This document shows positions 13,356-27,845 of a stretch of 64,000 nt of DNA, piece by piece (positions within the stretch are counted from its first letter, which is position 1; each line of letters starts with the position of its first letter). A program made the position numbers and the translations under genes. The stretch covers positions 30,278,682-30,342,681 of the forward strand of contig NC_092685.1 of NCBI RefSeq assembly GCF_964275005.1, in the 5' to 3' direction. The stretch comes from Diadema setosum. Taxonomy: Eukaryota; Echinodermata; Echinoidea; Diadematoida; Diadematidae. The notes below the pieces were generated by a model. It had not been told where the DNA came from. It searched no databases and saw nothing but the letters and a program-made list of their open reading frames with translations.

Positions 13356-13648
13356 ATGGCAGTCGTCAACCTCAGCGGGAAATGGAGGTCGGAGAAAGTG
13401 GAGAACATGGATGAATTCCTGAAGGCCGCCGGCGTCGGGATCGTCATCCGGAAACTTATGTGGATGTTCACGCCCGAGATGGAGATCGTGCAGGACGGCG
13501 ATGACTTCGTCATCACAACAAAGATGCCGATGATTACCGACAAAGTCGAGTTCAAGGTCGGCGTAGAGTTCACGCACAAGCTACCGCCCGACTTCAAGGA
13601 CGACCATACACTGATTTCCACGTGGGACCAGGACAAACTCGTGACCAA
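13356..13648 (+). CDS. FABP-A coding exon 1 (codons 1-97 plus 2 nt)
   Basis: A 293 bp exon, GC-rich and codon-like against its AT-rich surroundings. It encodes the first eight or so strands of the barrel through DQDKLVT. The reading frame runs on into the intron for 26 codons, but similarity to FABPs stops exactly at the GTTAGT donor at 13649. Confidence 0.92.
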
Positions 13649-16600
13649 GTTAGTACAATTTCAGCAAAAATCGAATTTGTTATGTTTGTTTATTTTCATA
13701 TCGTCACCGAGTAGGACTATTTCGTAATTGACAAGCCAAACTGGCTTCTGCTTGCAACAAATAACGTGCGATTCGAAAACATGGCCAAATGTCCTTAACG
13801 AATGAAGTAAAATTAAACAAACACACTGTCAAAGATTTCAGACCAAACAAAACAAAATGACGTAATAGAAGAAAGTTATGACATCCTAATTCTTAATTTT
13901 CACAAGTTTAATGAATTAAGCTGATATCAGTACCTACCTCAGTAGTAGGTATGGCCTACCTAACGACCTCAGTGCTGAGTGATACTTTATTCAGAGTTTT
14001 TCAGCGTATTCATCCAGATCCAGATCCAGTATCAACTTCGTGTTGTGAATCATTTCGAGATGATGCCGTGGCGGCGTGAGAATCTCCCTCTGGTCTTTTG
14101 TCATAATATCAACCAGAAAAAAGAAGAAGAAAAGAAATAACTTGTCATCTGCATATCACATTTTGTCATGCTGCATTAACCAATGCTGCAATGATGACAA
14201 TGATGAGGGAAGGGGGTGGGGGCAATTGTTAAATCATCCATCAAAACTATTATTTGTATTTTTTCTGTGTGTATACGAACCGAAGGGACGGCTGCGAGTT
14301 GATAAACGGCATCGTCACAGCTAATTTGCTCATTAACCCTTGGTTTGCCATGTTTATTTCCTATCCGTGGGACTGTGTGTGAAAATTAATGTGTGCACTT
14401 GGCTCAATGGCACAGGAGTAATGTGGTTGCGATCAATATCATAATAGCAGGAGGTCGAAAAAGTGTGAAACTACAATTCTATAACTTTCTTACAATTTCT
14501 TCAAGTCGAGTGTGAAAACCTTCGGCTTCAGCATTCTGTTTACCTCATTTTTTTTAACTCGATCTTTAAACGTCAACTGGAACATGTCGTCAAACTACAC
14601 TTTATCTACTTCAGAAGGATTTAGGCCCTATATTCAAGCAGGGAGGTAAGACGAAACTCCCTGATTCAAGTGGAGAGAAAAGTAAATGTATAGGCCTAAC
14701 TGGCGGACAGTCGGAAAATAAGTTTATTTGCCCACTCGCGTCTCCAATTCATCTCTGGTATATGATATAAGGTGAGCGAGACAGGCACAGCTAAACCAAA
14801 TTTACAACGCTGCTGCATCCGCCCAGGGAACCTCGAAATGATAATCAGGTTCTTGCATGTTGGTATGCATTGAATGTGAACAAGTTTATCATTTGGTCTT
14901 CTGACAAGAACAAGTGTCTCCGAGTTTTCTTCCGAGACAGAATTCGTAAACAAATGCAAAACTTTGACCTTATTGGTTCATTGTCTTGGTTATCATAAAT
15001 AAGGCAAGTTTCTGAAATCAGAGCCTCTGCACACAACTGTGACGGGAACATTTGCGTCAAAGTTTCATTTTGATCAGCTGTAATATAACTTGGTGGGTTT
15101 TTAACATGGAGAATAATCCAGAGGAGTGTTTCTTCATGGTGCTACGCGCTCCATGGTTTAACCGGTGTAACCCACCTCTTCGGCACAACCCTGTGATATA
15201 CAATTTACGTTGATAAGAGTCTAACCAAGGAGGTATCCTTGGTCTAACCAATGTTGTTGCTTGCAGTGTCTAACCACACTGTTTTGTCTGGCGTGTCCGA
15301 TTGTGGCAAGGAGTGAGAGGACAATGCAGAACCCACCGCGTTATCACTGCGACAATTCAATTTTTACCTTGGGGCAACGGAACCTCTTTTTCTCTAAACA
15401 ATGTCGTGCATCCTAATGCCACGTGGTTAACAGATATTAACCGACCGCACTCTGGTAATATTTTAGCTCGTCTACTTTGGTTTTCGGGTTGAAAAAAAAA
15501 ATCACCGTATATAGCTTCAGACACCTTTGGATAATGTCGCTACATCAACCAAGTATGAATATAGTCTGGTTATTCATAGACGGGGGTAGATCCTCAGTTG
15601 GATGATCCATAAATCAATATTCCGCGTTTTGACCTTGGCTGTATGACCGTAATTGCAGTATACATAGTGTGCATATTATGCAAAGTACACTGTAGTGTTC
15701 TTTTTAAATCACTTGCTCTGCTAACGCAGAGGATACATGAAGGATGGGTCTTTGTGTGTGCGTATGTATTGTTGTTGTTTTTTGTCCCCCGTGTACATGA
15801 ACAAACTATACATCTGGATTTCCGCGCAGGCCATTGAGAAGAGAAGCTTGCAGCAGTCCGCGAGAGGTAGAGTGGGGAACACGAAATGGAAGTATGGTTT
15901 TTGCGGCGACGTAAATGTCAACTTTAATACAACGCACGATATTCACCGTAATTGCTTTGAAGGGTAGCGAGGCTGCAATTCAAAAAAAAAAAAAAAAAGA
16001 GAGAGAGAGAAAAAGACACCGCTCATGTTAAATGCTTCAAAAACAGTCTTGAATTCTCTGCATGAACTGAGATGGAATATTTTTGGAGCTCCGCACAAAA
16101 TGACGATTCGACCGACGTAAAAAAAGACAAGGAAACACCCCCCCCCCCCCCCCACACACACACACACACATACAGGAAATGGTGCGAGGGATAATGGAAG
16201 CATAATCATTTATATTATACATGAAGTATGTAGTGTTTGTTGTTGTTTTGTATGTTAATAAATCATGCTGACGATAGTGATGATAACAATGGTGTTGGTA
16301 ATGGCGAAGATCATATTGGTAACAATACTAAGAATGGTGATACAGATGAGTTCTAATGATAGTCTATAAAATTCATATTATCACTAATATTTGATAGAGG
16401 TGATAACTGTGAGTATATAAAATTAATGTAAAACAATGATAACGACAAGATCAATGTGTATGATCTGTAATTCGAATTATCATTTGCGCGTGTGCATGTG
16501 TGTGTGTGTGTGCAGCATGTAACGTGTAGGCCCTATGACTTGTGTGCTGTGTGTTTATGTCTTTTGATAATCCATTATAATGGCCTACAAATCACAATCC

Positions 16601-16801
16601 AGTGCTGGTATCCATAATACGTACGTGGATCAGGATGACTCTCATACCTGAAAATTTGATGTGTAATCAAACCAAAACCGGCAGATGATAGATTGGAAAT
16701 TAGATTGAAATTTGACAAAATACAATATGATGAAAAGTTTTGAAGGTTGTTTTTTTTTTCTGAATAATGTTTATCATAATCACACTGCCTTTCTCTCTCT
16801 T

Positions 16802-16834
<33 letters not shown>

Positions 16835-16875
16835 GTATATATATATGAATATAATATGTATATAAAATAATAATG

Positions 16876-16919
<44 letters not shown>

Positions 16920-16925
16920 GGTAAC

Positions 16926-16969
<44 letters not shown>

Positions 16970-19900
16970 CATATATATATACATATATATATGTATGTAT
17001 GTATATATAATATAAGTATATGCATATACATTTTGCATGAGTAAGGTGTTGAGATCATTCATTTTACACAAGTTTAGCATTGACTTGCACGCAAATCTTC
17101 ACCATATTTCATTTTATTTAATGAAGCTATAAGAAGAGAAGATAATAGCAATGCCTTACTAGTATTTGCATCGTGATTGGGATTAACATTTACTTTTTTT
17201 TTGCGAAAAAGTGTTAAACCTCAATCTCTGTAACACTCTTTTGACTCTTGGTCTGTTTTTAATGACCATTTCAGTTTATTTGCTCTTAGTTTTGTTACCA
17301 AGCCCACCAAAACGTGGAATGGTGCTTCCCTTTAAATTATTACTATCTGACCAGACACATAACCTTGTTGGTCAGGCCCAATAAGGCTGCACATTTCAAA
17401 GGCCAAAATGGGACTCAAACACAAATGACCGTGAATGGCTGCAACAGCTGCTTTCCTTCATCTTAAAATAGAGTCAATGGTGGTGTGTCCGTCTGTCTAC
17501 CTTGAGTCTATTCACAAAATCGGGTTATTACCCTCCATTTATTGAATTGGAATGAGTTGAGAATTGAATGGCATTCAATGCGCGTCTGGCAATAATTCAG
17601 CTTTCAAATGCTTTGTACGGTATTATGACAAGAATGAACACAAAAACATATAAGAGGATCTCCTGGCACAGACAACGTCTAGAACAGAAGATCAAACCGC
17701 AAAACGTGGTCTCTTCATTCCCTCCTGGAACATCTCTTACACATGCAAACAGAGGTTCGTGCTGACATTGAATATCTCTGATCAAGGATTATGATGATAG
17801 CTTATGTTACGCTCAATTTATGACGACGAAAAGAAAGCGCATCACAGCGTGCGGGCCATTGCATGCTCTGATGGAGTGTAGCAGTTTGCACCTTGAAAAC
17901 TAGTAGGACATCTCCTATTATGCTGACAAAGGCAGAAGTTGATTGTAATTTGAAATTACACGTATGTATTTCAAATTTCAATTTAAAAACATAGTAAGGT
18001 GACCCACATCCATGAATCTATTCATTTTGAAGAAATGAAATCACATCTTAAATTATTGTTATGATTATCAACGTAGGTCTACAAAATGCTGGCTTTGTTG
18101 TATTCATGTCGGCGCTATACTGGCTGGTAATTCTAAATCTTTTTTGAATGTTAGTACTTGTATGTTCACTCTTTAGGCTTCCCCTGTCTCTTCCGAGGAC
18201 TCGCATGTCGAGTTGTTCTTTTTTTTTTTCAGCATTATTCAAATCGTATTATTACACCATATTGTCAACATTGCTAAATCAACTGTTCTTAAGTCTGCAG
18301 AATGTGGTTGTCTGTTTATCACTATTTGTATTGAGAAGATTCTGTTATTGCCCCAGGTATTTTCCTTTCATTTTTGTTTTTCTTTATTTTGGTTCTACGT
18401 TGCATCCGTGCTCCTCATCTGTATCGTACACTCTGTTCAGAATTTGGGACCTACGCTTAACAAACTCGCTTTCAAGTAGGTTCCATCATATTTCTTTAGC
18501 GTTATACATAGAGCCAAACCGTTACGAAGATTGACCGCTATGTTTTATATGTCTACATGAATTTATACTGTGCATCCAAGCCGGATATGATTCACTTCAT
18601 TTTATTATATTTGATGTACATTCCTTCATTGAGAAATATGAAAATAAATTGAATTTAATCTAATTGAAAAAAAGGCGAATTAGGTAGAGAGATAGGCCTA
18701 TACCAATGGAGTAAATAAAGATATAGAACCAATTTTCTTTTAGCGATTCATGTAAAAAAAAAGAAAAAAAGATGAAATTGATTACAAATTGCGACTTTGC
18801 ATAGAGTTTTGCCTATGTGTTTGTGGCTCTTTTATGCAATGTATATCCCTTCTTTTTCACTTGACATTTGTCTTGCTAAGATTGAAGAAATCCCATCACT
18901 CCATTAGTTTTGTATGTCACCTTTTCACTCTATTTGCTATAGGTAACTTGAAAGTGGAGTCGAATCACGCTATACACATTACTTGCCTTTATTTTCTTAC
19001 CAAAACATTACTTTCAGGTGGACTGTTATTTGCATTTTCCCACACAAGTGATTGAAAAGCAATATCTGACGAGCGGGTTCATTAAACTGACTGAGATCTT
19101 CGACGTAGCGAATTCCTCGTTAGTTCCCTACGATAACCATCAAGAACTTTGCTCGTTAGTGAGATTGAGCAGTTCAGGGGAAAGTAATGACACATTCGTA
19201 AAATGCATGCCCCCATCTTTTTTAATCGGCCGCCCGCTGATGCCCCTGTGCTGCCGTGCCGCTTACCCCTGAACGAGTACAGCAGGCTCCATGTGCAGCT
19301 GGGGCACTAGGAATGCAATGACCCCCAGCACCCCGCGGGCATCGCGCTGCACAACATGGGGTGTCCGCGGTCGAGGGGCGGCCAGAGGTCGGACGCTTGC
19401 GTGGTGGGCGAGAGAAACTGCTTTCTCTCTGAAATCAAAAGAAAAAGAAAAATAGTACAATCCATTGTGCATTATCCTTTTTTGAATAAACGCTTAGAGT
19501 GGTGAACTTGTGGTTTGGTGGTTGGTGAAATGCAGAGTAGCGTATGCAACCACGGAGCTTCATTTAGCACCATGATACAACTGACTGTGTGTAGCAAACC
19601 ACCTTCACAAACTATATTATATCGTGGGTTTGATCACAAAAAAAAAGGGGGGGGGGAAATCGGGCATAATAAATGTTCCACCTTTACCACACATTTTGGA
19701 TTTGATCACATTGTCAGGCAGATGTTACTATTCAACATACATATGTAACAGCGGATAAACGCTTTATTGTCAGGAATTATTATGTAAACATGAATAACTC
19801 CGTTTTACTCATGTATGAAAGAGGAAACTGACAAAGCACAATGATAATGCCCGAGAAAGAGATCTCAGTGTAAATGGGGAGGGACAGAATTTATATGCCA

Positions 19901-22544
19901 AACGCTGCCTATTCTTGTTTGTGTGTTTAAGGCAATATAATGTTTACATGTTTAACATATTACAAGTTTAGCATGTTTTTAATTGTCAGAATTTGTATGC
20001 AGCTAGGACAAAGAGATAATGTCCTTGTCTCGTAACATGATTTTTAACATGATAATAAGCAAATACAATATTGTACTTTAGATATCCGCGTTGATCCCCT
20101 TTGCTGTACCAAGTCATTGCTAAATTGTTACAATTATATTATATGAATCATATACATATTCTTTTTTGAAAGTCATGTCAAAGAAGAAGATTAGATAAAA
20201 ATCTAATTTCAAGTACGCGTAGAAGTAAATGAGAGAAGTACGTGTAGAAGTAAATGAGAGAAGTACGTGTAGAAGTAAATGAGAGAAGTACGTGTAGAAG
20301 TAAATGAGAGAAGTACGTGTAGAAGTAAATGAGAGACTTTTGATGCTTTGATTTTTTAGCTCACCTGAGCCAAAGGCTCAAGTGAGCTATTGCGATCGCC
20401 CTTCGTCTGGCGTCCGTCGTGCGTCGTGCGTCGTCCGTCGTGCGTCGTGCGTCGTGCGTCGTGCGTCGTGCGTAAACTTTTTACATTTTCATCTTCTTCT
20501 TGAAAACCCCAGGACCGATTTTCATCAAACTTGGCAGGTAGCATCCCTAGGGGGTTAGGAACTCAATTTGTTAAAATGGGCACCATGCCCCACCCAGGGG
20601 GCCCCCAGGGGGGCCCAAACCCCCCAAAATTAAGGAATCTGTAAAAATCTTCTTCTCTAGAACCAGAAGTGATAGAGCTAAGTTAATACTATGAGTTAGT
20701 ACATTGATGACTGCAGTTTCAAGTTTGTTCATGGCAGAATCAGGGGTGCCCCCCTTGGGACCCAGGGGAGGGGGTGGGGAGGGGTTCTAATGGGGCCTAA
20801 ATTGTACATTTTCATCTTCTTCTTAAGAACCCCATGACCCATTTTCACCAAACTTGGCAGGTAGCATCCCTAGGGGGTTAGGAACTCAATTTGTTAAAAT
20901 GGGCACCATGCCCCACCCAGGGGGCCCCCAGGGGGCCCAAACCCCCCAAAATTAAGGAATCTGTAAAAATCTTCTTCTCTAGAACCAGAAGTGATAGAGC
21001 TAAGTTAATACTATGAGTTAGTACATAAATGACTGTAGTTTCAAGTTTGTTCATGGCAGAATCAGGGGTGCCCCTCTTGGGACCCAGGGGAGGGGGGGGG
21101 GGTGAGGAGGGGTCCTAATGGGGCCTAAATTGTACATTTTTATCTTCTTCTTGAGAACCCCATGACCCATTTTCACCAAACTTGGCAGGTAGCATCCCTA
21201 AGGGGTTAGGATCTCAATTTGACAAAATGGGCACCATGCCCCACCCAGGGGCCCCCAGGGGGGCCCACACCCCCAAAATGAAGGAATCTTTAAAAGTCTT
21301 CTCTAGAATCAGAAGTTATAGAGCTAAGATAATACTATGAGTGAGTACATTAATGACTGTAGTTTCAAGTTTGTTCATAGGAGATCCAGGGGTGCCCCTC
21401 TTGGGGGCAGGGGTAGGGGGTGGTTGGGAAGGTCCAAAGGGGGGCCTGAAATGTATATTTTCATCTTCTTCCTGAAAACCTCATGATGGATTTTCTTCAA
21501 ACTTGGCAAGTAGCATCCCTAGGGGGTCAGGATCTCAATTTATCAAAATGAGCACCATGCCCCACCCAGAGGGCCCCAGGGGCCCCACTCCCCCCAAATT
21601 AAGGAATCTTAAAAAATTTGGGCCCTTATTGTACATTTTCATCTTCTACTTGAGAATGCCTGGTCAAATTTTGGTAGAGCTGTGAATAATTTAGATTAGT
21701 GACTGCGTGAAAGGTGAACTTGCGATACTCAGGTGAGCGCTAGACCCGCGGGTCTCTTGTTTTTTTATCCGCTCAGTTTCAGTTAACCCATTTGGAAACA
21801 CACGTGACACTTTCAGGATTCACAAACATTCTTCGTAACCAAACGTTCACAGTTTTTGCTTGATTTTACGCAAGTTATGAAAGTCATATCGAACAAGGAG
21901 TGATATTGAAAGCCAAGGACGAGAAATTTACGATAATAAACTATTCACAAATATGGCGTAATTGCCTCACATTTCCCTCCACTATTTTACATATAAAAAG
22001 TTATAATGAACAAAGAAAACAAAAGGAAATGGTTTTCGTCGATGATGTAGAAACCTTATTGTCCTCTCCTTTATAGGATCAACATTATCATTTTATTATT
22101 CAAGACTATAATGTGTTTAAGAAGTGAGCAATATTAATTCATTATATTAATGACTGATACAATGAAATGTAATTAACGATTGTGTGCATGTCGTTAGTTG
22201 TTGTTTTTTTGTCCAAATTAAATACTTTGTAGTAGCACAACAAACAGGCAATGAGAAATAATATTATCATTTGTATTAAAGGTGAATTATTCATTCTCGT
22301 CGGGGAGGAGTCATAACAATGCAAGCAATCCCTATGGAACGGTTTACTATACAATTCGGTAGTTTTTTGTTTGTTTGTTTTTTATTCCAGTCCATATAAA
22401 GGCAGGTTCCTTTTCCCAGCGTTTTTTTTTTTTTTTTTTTTTTTTTTTTGGTTGGTTGGTTGGGTTATTTTTCTTTTTTTTTTTTTTTTTGTTGCAGTCA
22501 GGTACCTAAATGCCTAAACGTTCATCTTAAGAACTGAACTTCCG

Positions 22545-22583
<39 letters not shown>

Positions 22584-23830
22584 GGTTTTCCCGGCCAATT
22601 TCGCACTTTTGTCAGTCCATTTGATAAAAGGTTCATTCAATTTAGCGAAAATCCTCGTCGCTGCACATTCTGTCATTCAAAATTGCAACTTGTTCGTTCA
22701 ATTTAGCATTTTGATCAATGAAATTCGCACATGTGCCTTTCGAATTCGTAAAACGGGCATTCAAATTGGCACGTGCTCTTCAGTCATTCAAATTCGCCAG
22801 CACTGGCGGCAAATGGTATTTCAGTCATTCAATTTCGCGTATGGGCAGTCAAATTCCAAACATGTTCATTCAAATTGGCGTAGTGTTATTTCTGTTTTGA
22901 AAAGGTGAGAACCGTGATTTATACGTATTTAAGTGTGAATTTTTGTTTCATCCACACACTGTTAAGTATATAGTAAAGGTATCTTTGATCCTTAATAACT
23001 CAAGTTTATTGTTCTGTAACGCCCCTCTTCTTTCATACATGTTATACATGCACCAGTACCATAGCTTCGCTTCACTTTTTTATGTCCAGTCATGGCAGCA
23101 CAAATTAGATACAGGCGTATCTCTCGAGAAGACAGGGAAAGAATCATATACGCATTGACAAATTGATCTCTAGAGCTGATCCAAGAACTTTATTTCTAGT
23201 GATGATTAATGCAATATAGCACCCAAGAAAATGAAAATAATGAAACATGCAGATGAAGGAAATGATCACGATGTAAATTGAAACCTCCTTCTCCTAATCA
23301 ATGTCAAAACAAACTTAAGATTAATGCATCTGTGGATGAAATAATGTTATCGAACATTATAAACACATACACATATTTTGAAAGTACTATTGCAAAGATG
23401 ATATCAGAATAAAGAATTAATCCGAAAATATGAAATGTCAAGATGCTTGCAAACAATACCTATGATGAATGAAAATGAAGAAAAAGGAATCAAAGCATAA
23501 ACGTGTCTGCTAAATTGACTGCAGTAAATGCGAAATTGGATGCCCAAGAATGAATTCGAATGAACGAGCGCAGCGTATACGTGATCACGTGACGATATCA
23601 TGCTAAATTGAATGAACGATTTGCGAAATGGTGCTTGTCTTACGAATTTGAACTGAAAAAGTGCTGATTCGAATGATGTTAAAGGTAATTTGAATGCTCC
23701 AAAATGAATTTGAATGAAAAGATTATAAAATTGAAATACCGAACATGCCATCTAGGCTAAATTTTGCTAAATTGAATGCAGCAATTAGGAATTGGACTGA
23801 AAAAAGTGCGAAATTGGCCGGGAAAACCTA

Positions 23831-23863
<33 letters not shown>

Positions 23864-26800
23864 CATTATTGTCGTTATTGTTATTATGATCATGATTATT
23901 ATCATTATTATCATTATTATCATTATTATTTTTCTTTACTTTCTTCATTTTTAACCCTTTTCCCTCTTGGCCAAACTACACTGTTTATATCAACTTGAAG
24001 GTATATGATACTAGACTAGAATTGTTATTATGATCAACTTCTGTGTACTATGCCTGTTTATGTGCATACGGCACTGACAAAGAAAGTAGATTTCCCTTTT
24101 CCCGGAAATGGGAAATCTACTTGGAGTCATCATACCCATACAAAATTATACGCAGTATCGCTCATATGTTACAATGTCGCTCCTTGGAATTAATGTAGAT
24201 AAGGTATTGAGCTTTATCCCTTACTCAGAAATATAAAAAAATTATGCAAGAATGTATAGAGAAAGTATATTGCTCCTTTATTAAGTAAAATATTCAAAAA
24301 CAAATTAATCCATCCTATATAGGCATCTGAAAATTTATGAAATACCGCCGACCTAAAGATTGACTTTAGATATATAGTGTATAATCATCCAGACAGTTTA
24401 TAGAATATCTATTTACAGCCACTAAAGATAAGTTTATGGATTCTTTGAGTGAAATACGGTTGAGTGGAACAAGTTCAAATAACGGTATAGAAGTTTCATG
24501 GAACAATGATGGAATTTGAAGTAAAATGCCGCTCCACTTTCAGTCGTCTCTGTGATATCAATTGAGTACAATAAACAATCCCAAACGAAGTTATGTAGTG
24601 TTCATCAAACTTAGACACTGAATAAGAACAATGTCCCCCCCCCCCAAAAAAAAAAGACCATGCTTCAAGCTGCATCCATGATTAGCTTACTAAACCAAAT
24701 AAATTGTAGCGTCGTGTGTATCCAAATTCAGACTTGAAATTCATGTATGAAATTTAAAGATGAACTACCACCCAGTTATCACACTGGTTTTGATAATAAT
24801 ATAGAGTGAAATAAAAAAAGAAGAAAAGAAAATAATGTTATATGTTGATGTTATATTATGAAAAAAAAAACCTTCAATTTTTAATCAAAATTAATACTCG
24901 TATTTAAGATAAGAATGTTATGGAATTTTACAATCCCCCGAATACGTGCAAATGTAAACAAGGGATATGAATGACCTCATAATTCTCACAGGACATTGTG
25001 CACGCCCCCCCCCCCAAAAAAAAAAAAATATATATATTATTAACAATAAACATAAGATTTAAAATAAGTTGGCAACTGCAGTTCCTATATCCTCACAATG
25101 AAGTAATCTGCTCTAGATTAGTAGGCCTACGAGGCTGTTATAATTTGATCAGGAACTTCTTACCTCATAAACGTCATCAAAGCTAGGTTATAGTGCAAGA
25201 CTGTGATAATTTGATCAGGATATACTCATTCGTATTGATTTCATGTATAAGAAAAGGGAATGGAATATTGTAAAAAGATTTGTGGATGGCGCTGTGGGAG
25301 ACTCGTCAGGTGATGACGTCACCTCCGATGCCCGAGTCCGAAGGTTCGTCATTCGGAAGGTTCATTCTTCCGAAGGTTCAGTAGTCCGCAAGTGACATAT
25401 GGTTCGTTATTCTGTAGGCCTATGTTCATTTATTCCGAACGTGTGCATAGGTTCGGATTGCTGTTTTTTTTTTTTTTTTTGTTATTATTATTATTTCCCC
25501 GAAGGGTCGTTTATCCGAAAACGAAATAAGGTTCGCTATTTCGAAGGTTCGTTAATTCGAAAGTGAAATGAGGTTCATTAAACAGCCGAACCTCGTTTCA
25601 CGTTCGGACTTTCGAATCTTCGGAATAGCAAACCTTATTCAATAATGTCGGATCATTTTTATATCAAGGAATGTAAATTCGTCGTTTATCAAGAAAGTAA
25701 TAAAAAAAAGTGAATATGAATTAAATGAAAACACAAAACACACACACACATTATAGGGGGAAAAGCCCTTGGATAATGATAATGTGCAGTCAGTCAAATA
25801 TATGGTGAAGTCTTGATTCTCTAGGCACCTGCTCTATATAGGCACATTCCATGGACACATACCTTTAATTTGACGAATACAGAAAGATTATTTTGTGCGA
25901 GACTCTTTGGTATCTGTACACAAAATTACCTGTACATAACATATCAATGTATGCATTTTCTCGGCAAAAGCCACAAAGTATAAACCAGGGAAAGCAAACC
26001 GACAGAAATCGTCGCGGCAAAGTGTTTTCTTGCAGGCTAGCCCACTACAGTTGACATGTTCCTGACCCGTAGCTTATGACAATATTATGCTGACATGAAT
26101 TCCACATTAATGGGAGGGATAAAGGCGCGGTGATCCCTGCAGTAACACTGGCCCCTGTGATGACAGTAGCCTAGCTCTTTAGCAACCTTTTAGAAAGTAG
26201 GTCAGTTGAGTGACAAGGTCGTTTTCTTTCCCGCTCGACGGCAGGCAGTTTGTGACTGTCACTTGCATGTCAGCACACCACCAGCTATGTGTGAGTGTTT
26301 TCCTTCGTCGCGCGTTGTTTCGATTAGATTTTCCTTATGGACTAACCATGCGTTATTTTGCCCCATGAGTTTACCATGCGTTTCCGCTTGGTCTATAATT
26401 GAATAGTTTGGTCGCAAAATGGGCTAAGCGCTATTCTTAAACATTTGAAAGAAAGAGGAAAATAAAACCTTTCCAGTGTCACCTCATATTTGTATCATGA
26501 TTATCAGGGAGTACTCTTGAAGTTGTGATTAAAAATATCCCGCATGTTCTTATTCTTTTCTTATTTTGCATCATTAGTCGCATATCTCAATTATAGCTCG
26601 TCTTGTGATAAAACTTTTCATTCATTTTTAGGTTTAGTTTTTGTTTTTGTTCTAAAGAATGTTTTCTTCTTCCTCAATGATACAAAATTTTACAAAATAA
26701 GATACAGCATTCTTACATTAATTTCCATGATTATCACAATTTGATTATTACATACTATTACATTTCGCTCCTTTTACTTTTCATTATAACACGTTTATAG

Positions 26801-27803
26801 GCCTACAACACTGTATAAAAGTAAAATAGTAAAATAATCTTGTATGCATGCACGACATGTCTACAATTCTATTTAATTTCTACGGACGCACATTTAGGGC
26901 CTACACATATTTCTGCATACCCAATAGACACATAGCTCGATCACCTCGACTCATTTAAAAGAAAGGAGTATAGTGAAGCAAAGAAAGCTCTATTATTTAA
27001 TTTCAAACGGCAATGAATTGTATTGCTAACATTTTTTTTTTGTCTTTTCTAGTTAATTTGTTCAAGTTTGACTATCTTTACAAGAATTAGAATTATTGAT
27101 TAAGGTATCATCTCTTTCCTATTACGAACAAATGCTAAGAAAGGTTTGTAGCAGTCCACCCACACCGCATGATTATGATTTGTGGATTCGGTGAATGCAA
27201 AGATAGTTTTAAGAGAAAATCAGACAGTCCTTTCCAAAGTAAAGATTCTTTTTTATTTTATTTTTTTTTACAGTTTTATATACTTTACGTGCTCACATCT
27301 CTGATGATATTGTAAAAAGGCTACAGCAACCTTTTTGTCACAGTATAGCGGGACAGTGTAAACAATGCTATAACGATAATTTTTAAAGAAGTATACATAT
27401 TCCCTCAACTTATTACTTACATTATGTTACCCTACCTTCTAAAATGGGTGAGTTAAGCGCCCTTTCATTATGCTTAAAAATGAAAGTAATGAATTCTCTA
27501 CACAGTACTACTCGAACTGATGTAGTCTTCGAACTGCCAAAATTTTGATATAACAATAATTCACCGCTTTTGAATGAATTACATTATCCGATATTCTCAA
27601 AATTCACTGATGTGTCTTACTAGTGCTGCATTGATGATCCACAAAATTATCAGGGAAAAATCTTTATTAGGTACCTGTGATATTGTAATTTTGCAAGGCA
27701 TTGGTCCAAATAGGCAAAAGTAAGCAGAGTGACAGATTGTGGCATACTACCTGCATCGTTTCAATGAAATAGGGTCATACACACTCACACCCACCTACCC
27801 ACC

Positions 27804-27845
<42 letters not shown>

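Noticed and set aside
13116-13577. A 153-codon minus-strand frame
   Set aside because: It is the antisense shadow of FABP-A exon 1, which has clear homology on the plus strand.
20352-21767. Reading the C/G-rich tandem element as a gene
   Set aside because: Frames change between units and the ends, hairpins and tandem period mark it as a repeat.
22583-22900. Regularly spaced CATTCAATTTCGC words as a CRISPR-like array
   Set aside because: This is animal DNA, the words vary and the spacing is uneven, and they lie within TIR element ends.
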